A DNA stretch of 64,000 bases from Inia geoffrensis (Eukaryota; Chordata; Mammalia; Artiodactyla; Iniidae): the NCBI GenBank assembly GCA_036417435.1, contig CM070901.1:63670501-63734500 (forward strand). The letters are read 5' to 3'. Position numbers and translations under genes: made by a program. Of this stretch, positions 59,774 to 64,000 are shown piece by piece (position 1 is the stretch's first letter; each line of letters opens with the position of its first letter). Under the pieces are notes generated by a model. The model had not been told where the DNA came from, did no database searches, and saw only the letters and a program-made list of their open reading frames with translations.

Positions 59774-60698
59774 TGAAAAGGCAGAGGATTTTATACCAGA
59801 TCAAGGAACAAGATAAATCCCAGGAAAATCAATGAAATGAGGTGGGGATAGGTAACCTTCCAGAAAAAGAATTTGGAATAATGATAGTGAAGATGATCCA
59901 AGACTTTGGAAAAAGGATGGAGGCAAAGATTGAGAAGATGCAAGAAATGCTTAACAAAGACCTAGAAGAATTAAGGAACAAACACCTAGAAGAATTAAAG
60001 AACAAACAAACAGAGATGAACAATACAATAACTGAAATGAAAACTACACTAGAAGGAATCAGTAGCAGAATAACTGTGGTAGAAGAATGGATAAGTGACC
60101 TGGAAGACAGAAAGGCGGAAATCACTGCATGGAACAGGATAAAGTAAAAGAATGAAAATAAATGGAGACACCCTAAGAGACCTCTGGGACAACATTAAAT
60201 GCAACAACATTCGCATTATAGGGGTCCCAGATGGAGAAGAGAGAGAGAAAGGACCTGAGAAAATATTTGAAGATTATAGTCAAAAACTTCCCTAGCAAAG
60301 GAAAAGAAATAGCCACCGAACTCCACGAAGCACAGACAGTCCCAGGCAGGATAAACCAAAGAAGAAAAATGCCGAGACACATAGTAATCAAATTGACAAA
60401 AATTAAAGACAAAGAAAAATTATTGAAAGTAACAAGGGAGAAATGACAAATAACATAAAACAGAACTCCCATAAGGTTAACAGCTGACTTCTCAGCAGAA
60501 AATCTACAAGCCAGAAGGGAGTGACATGGTAAATTTAAAGTGATGAAAGGGAAGAACCTACAACCAAGAGTACTCCACCCACTAAGGATCTCATTCAGAT
60601 TAGATGGAGAAATCAAAAGCTTTACAGACAAGCAAAAGCTAAGAGAATTCAGCATCACCACACCAGCTCCACAACAAACGCTAAAGGAACTTCTCTAA
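59774..60698 (+). pseudogene. Old L1 ORF1 (right copy), broken
   Basis: Starts ATG at 59,774 (MKRQRILYQIKEQDKS). One C fewer than the left copy near 59,820 puts the next part in a different frame, read from 59,842 (NLPEKEFGIMIVKMIQDFGK). It includes the same duplicated heptads EELRNKHLEELKNKQ and ends at a stop at 60,145-60,147. The RRM and C-terminal parts continue in other frames (60,231-60,446; RRKMPRHIVIKLTKIKDKEK) to the natural end at 60,696-60,698. It has its own lesions in addition to those shared with the left copy. Confidence 0.85.
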
Positions 60699-60749
60699 GT
60701 AGAAAACACAAGCGAAGAAAAGGACCCACCAAGACAAACCCATAACAAT

Positions 60750-63700
60750 TAAGAAAATAGTAATAGGAACATACATATCGATAATTACCTTAAACATGAA
60801 TGGATTAAATGCTCTAACCAAAAGACACAGGCTCGCTGAATGGATACAAAAACAAGACCCATATATATTCTGTCTACCAAAGACCCATTTCAGACCTAGA
60901 GACACATACAGACTGAAAGTGAGTGGATGGAAAAATATATTCCATGCAAATGAAAATCAAAAGAAAGCTGGAGTAGCAATGCTCATATCATATAAAATAG
61001 ATTTTAAAATAAAGAATGTTACAAGAGACAAGGAAGGACACTACATAATGATCAAGGGATCAATCCAAGAAGATATAACAATGTTAAATATATATGCACC
61101 CAACATAGGAGCACCTCAGTATATAAGACAACTGATAACAGCTAAAAGAGAGGAAATTGACAATAACACAATAATAGTAGGGGACTTTAACACCTCACTT
61201 ACACCAATAGAGATCATCCAGACAGAAAATTAATAAGGAAACACAAGCTTTAAATGACACTATAGACCAGATAGATTTGATTGATATTTATAGGACATTC
61301 CATCCAAAAGCAGCAGATTACATGATCTTCCCAGCTGCACATGGAACATTCTTCGGGATAGATCACATCTTGGGTCACAAATAAAGCCTCAGTAAATTTA
61401 AGAAAGCTGAAATTATATCAGGCAGCAGTTCTGACCACAATGTTATTAGATTAGAAATCAATTACAGGGAAAAAAACGTAAAACACACAAACACATGGAG
61501 GCAAAATAATACATTACTAAATAAACAAGAGTTCACTGAAGAAATAAAAGAGGAAATCAAAAACTACCTAGAGAAAAATGACAACAAAAACACGATGATC
61601 CAAAACCTATGGGATGCAGCAAAACCAGTTCTAAGAGGGAAGTTTATAGCAATACAAGCCTACCTCAAAAAACCAGAAAAATCTCAAATAAACCATCTAA
61701 CCTTACATCTAAAGGAACTAGAGAAAGAAGAACAAAACCCAAACTTAGTAGAAGGAAAGAAATTACAAAAATCAGAGCAGAAATAAATGAAATAGAAACA
61801 ATAGCAAATATCAATAAAACTAAAAGCTGTTTCTTTGAGTAGATAAACAAAAATGATAAAACTTTAGGCAGACTCAAGAAAAAGAAGGAGAGGAATCAAA
61901 TCAATAAAATTAGAAATGAAAAAGGAGAAATTGTGACAGACACCACAGGAATACAAAGCATCCTAAGAGACTACTACAAGCAAGTCTATGCCAATAAAAT
62001 GGACAACCTGGAAGAAATGGACAAATTCTTAGAAAGGTACAACCTTCGAAGACTGAAACAGGAATAGAAAATATGAACAGACTAATCACGAGTAATGAAA
62101 TTGAAACTGTGATTAAAAGTCTTACAAAAAACAAAAGTCCAGAACCAGATGGCATCAGAGGTGAATTCTATCAAACATTTAGACAAGAGCTAACACCCAA
62201 CCTTCTCAAACTCTTCAGAAATTTTCAGTGGAAGGAACACTCCCAAACTCCTTCTATGAGTCCACCATCACCCTGATACCAAAACCAGACAAAGATACTA
62301 CAGGAAAAGAAAATTAGAGACCAATATCACTGATGAATATAGATGTAAAAATCCTCAACAAAATACTAGGAAACAGAATTGAACAACACATTAAAAGGGT
62401 CATACACCATGATCAGGTGGGGTTTATCCCAGGGATGCAAGGATTCTTCAATATACACAAATCAATCAATGTGATACACCAGAGTAACAAATTGTAGAAT
62501 AAAACTATGATCATCCCAATAGATGCAGGAAAGGCTTTTGACAAAATTCAAACCCATTTATAATAAAAAGTCTCCAAAAAGTGGGCATAGAGGGAATCTA
62601 CCTCAACATAATAAAGGCCATATATGACAAACCCACAGAAAACAGCATTCTCAACAGTGAAAAACTAAAAGCAATTATTCTAAGATCAGGAACAATACAA
62701 GGATGTCCACTCTCACCACTATTATTCAACATAGTATTGGAAGTCCGAGACACAGCGATCAGAGAAGAAAAAGAAATAAGAGGAATACAAATTGGAAAAG
62801 AAGAAGTAAAATTGTCACTGTTTGCAAATGACACGTTACTACACTTAGTGAATCCTAAAGATGCCACCAGAAAACTACGAGAGCTAATCAGTGGATTTGG
62901 TAAAGTTGCAGGATACAAAATTAAATCACAGAAATCTCTTGCATTCCAATACACTAACAATGAAAGATCAGAAAGAGAAATTAAGGAAACAATCCCATTC
63001 ACCATTGCAACAAAAAGAATAAAATACACACGAATGAACCTACCTAAGGAGGTAAAAGACCTGTATTCAGAAAACTATAAGACACTGCTGAAAGCAATCA
63101 AAGATGATATAAACAGATGGAGTTATAAACCATGTTCTTGGATTAGAAGAATCAATATTGTGAAAATGACTATACTACCCAAAGAAATCTACAGATTTAA
63201 TGCAATCCCTATCAAATTACCAGTGGCATTTTCTACAGAATTAGAACAAAAAAATCTTAAAATTTGCATGGAGACACAGAAGACCCTGAATAGCCAAAGC
63301 AGTCCTGAGGGAAATTAAAAGAGCTGGAGGAATCAGACTTCCTCACTTCAGACTATACTACAAAGCTACAGTAATCAAGACTATATGGTACTGGCACAAA
63401 AACAGTAATATAGATCAATGGAACAGGATAGAAAGCCCAGAGATAAATGTACATACCTATGGCTAACTCATCTATGACAAAGGAGGCAAGGATATACAAT
63501 GGAGAAAAGACAGTCTCTTCAGTAAGTGGTGCTGGGAAAACTGGACAGCTACACATAAAACAATGAAATTAGAACACTCCATAACACCATACACAAAGAT
63601 AAACTCAAAATGGATTAGAGACCTAAATGTAGGACCAGACACTATAAAACTCTTAGAGGAAAACACAGACAGAACACTCTTTGACATAAATCACAGCAAG

Positions 63701-64000
63701 ATGCTTTTTGACCCACCTCCTAGTGAAATGGGAATAAAAACAAAAATAAACAAATGGAACCTAATGAAACTTAAAATCTTTTGCACAGCAAAGGAAAAAA
63801 TAAACAAGTTGAAAAGACAACCCTCAGAATGGGAGAAAATATTTTCAAATGAAGCAAATGACAAAGGTTAAATCTCCAAAATTTACAAGCAGCTCATGTA
63901 GCTCAATATCACAAAAACAAACAATCCAATCCAAAAGTGGGCAGAAGACCTAAATAGACATTTCTCCAAAGAAGATATACAGATTGCCAACAAACACATG
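60750..64000 (+). pseudogene. Old L1 ORF2 (right copy), broken and running off the window
   Basis: The start codon is lost (ATA, as in the left copy). Pieces are the endonuclease 60,796-61,233 (KTHFRPRDTYRLKVSGWK, IIVGDFNTSLTP), the linker 61,595-61,842, the RT start at 62,073, the RT core 62,581-63,318 ([38 protein letters not shown]) and 63,563-63,871. The RT active site is FAND (codons about 62,819-62,830). Shared lesions with the left copy include the stop in AATTGTAGAATAAAAC and the shift in AAACCCATTTAT. The uninterrupted target of the younger L1 lies at 61,453-61,467. The 3' end is beyond the window. Confidence 0.9.

Overview
This is mammalian subtelomeric or heterochromatic repeat DNA, and almost certainly cetacean (whale or dolphin). 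Three things point there. There are four copies of a tRNA-derived SINE starting GGGCTTCCCTGGTGGCGCAG that match the cetacean/artiodactyl CHR type. The L1 elements are cetartiodactyl in style. Long tandem arrays are built from L1 3' ends, which is how I recall the common cetacean satellite being described. I find no intact host gene, no structural RNA gene and nothing prokaryotic; every coding trace is a decayed transposon or endogenous retrovirus.

Layout. (1) 1-8,560: L1-derived satellite in a four-monomer higher-order repeat (P-Q-R-S, about 4.36 kb). (2) 8,560-21,950: an old, decayed L1, split at 11,337 by a younger 7.1-kb full-length L1 (11,338-18,471) with a 15-bp target-site duplication. 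(3) 21,951-23,500: a 5'-truncated L1 carrying a SINE. (4) 23,650-27,300: an unrecognised block with a 66-bp minisatellite, then gammaretrovirus-like (ERV class I) pol remains. (5) 28,057-33,636: a second, 1.74-kb satellite, three full units and one partial, each full unit containing a ~70-bp palindrome. (6) 33,636-36,494: a second copy of the L1-tail/minisatellite/ERV block. (7) 36,495-36,665: a SINE whose 3' end is cut off by telomere-like DNA. (8) 36,676-45,935: about 9.2 kb of degenerate CCCTAA repeats, mostly organised in a ~156-bp higher-order period. (9) 45,935-47,482: a non-repetitive flank, a second small telomeric patch, and a repeat of the flank. (10) 47,483-64,000: a second copy of regions 1-2 (satellite plus the same old L1), running off the window.

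How the parts relate. The window is a mosaic of segmental duplications around an interstitial telomeric array. The two large satellite/L1 blocks share the same satellite-to-L1 junction and the same L1 disabling mutations, but differ by private insertions: one L1 in the left copy and two SINEs in the right, each with a recognisable empty site in the other. This gives a relative chronology. All telomeric repeats are in one orientation (CCCTAA on +), so this is not a head-to-head chromosome fusion. The most interesting element is the telomere-derived higher-order repeat, whose variant hexamers look like CpG-rich ancestors decayed by methylation.
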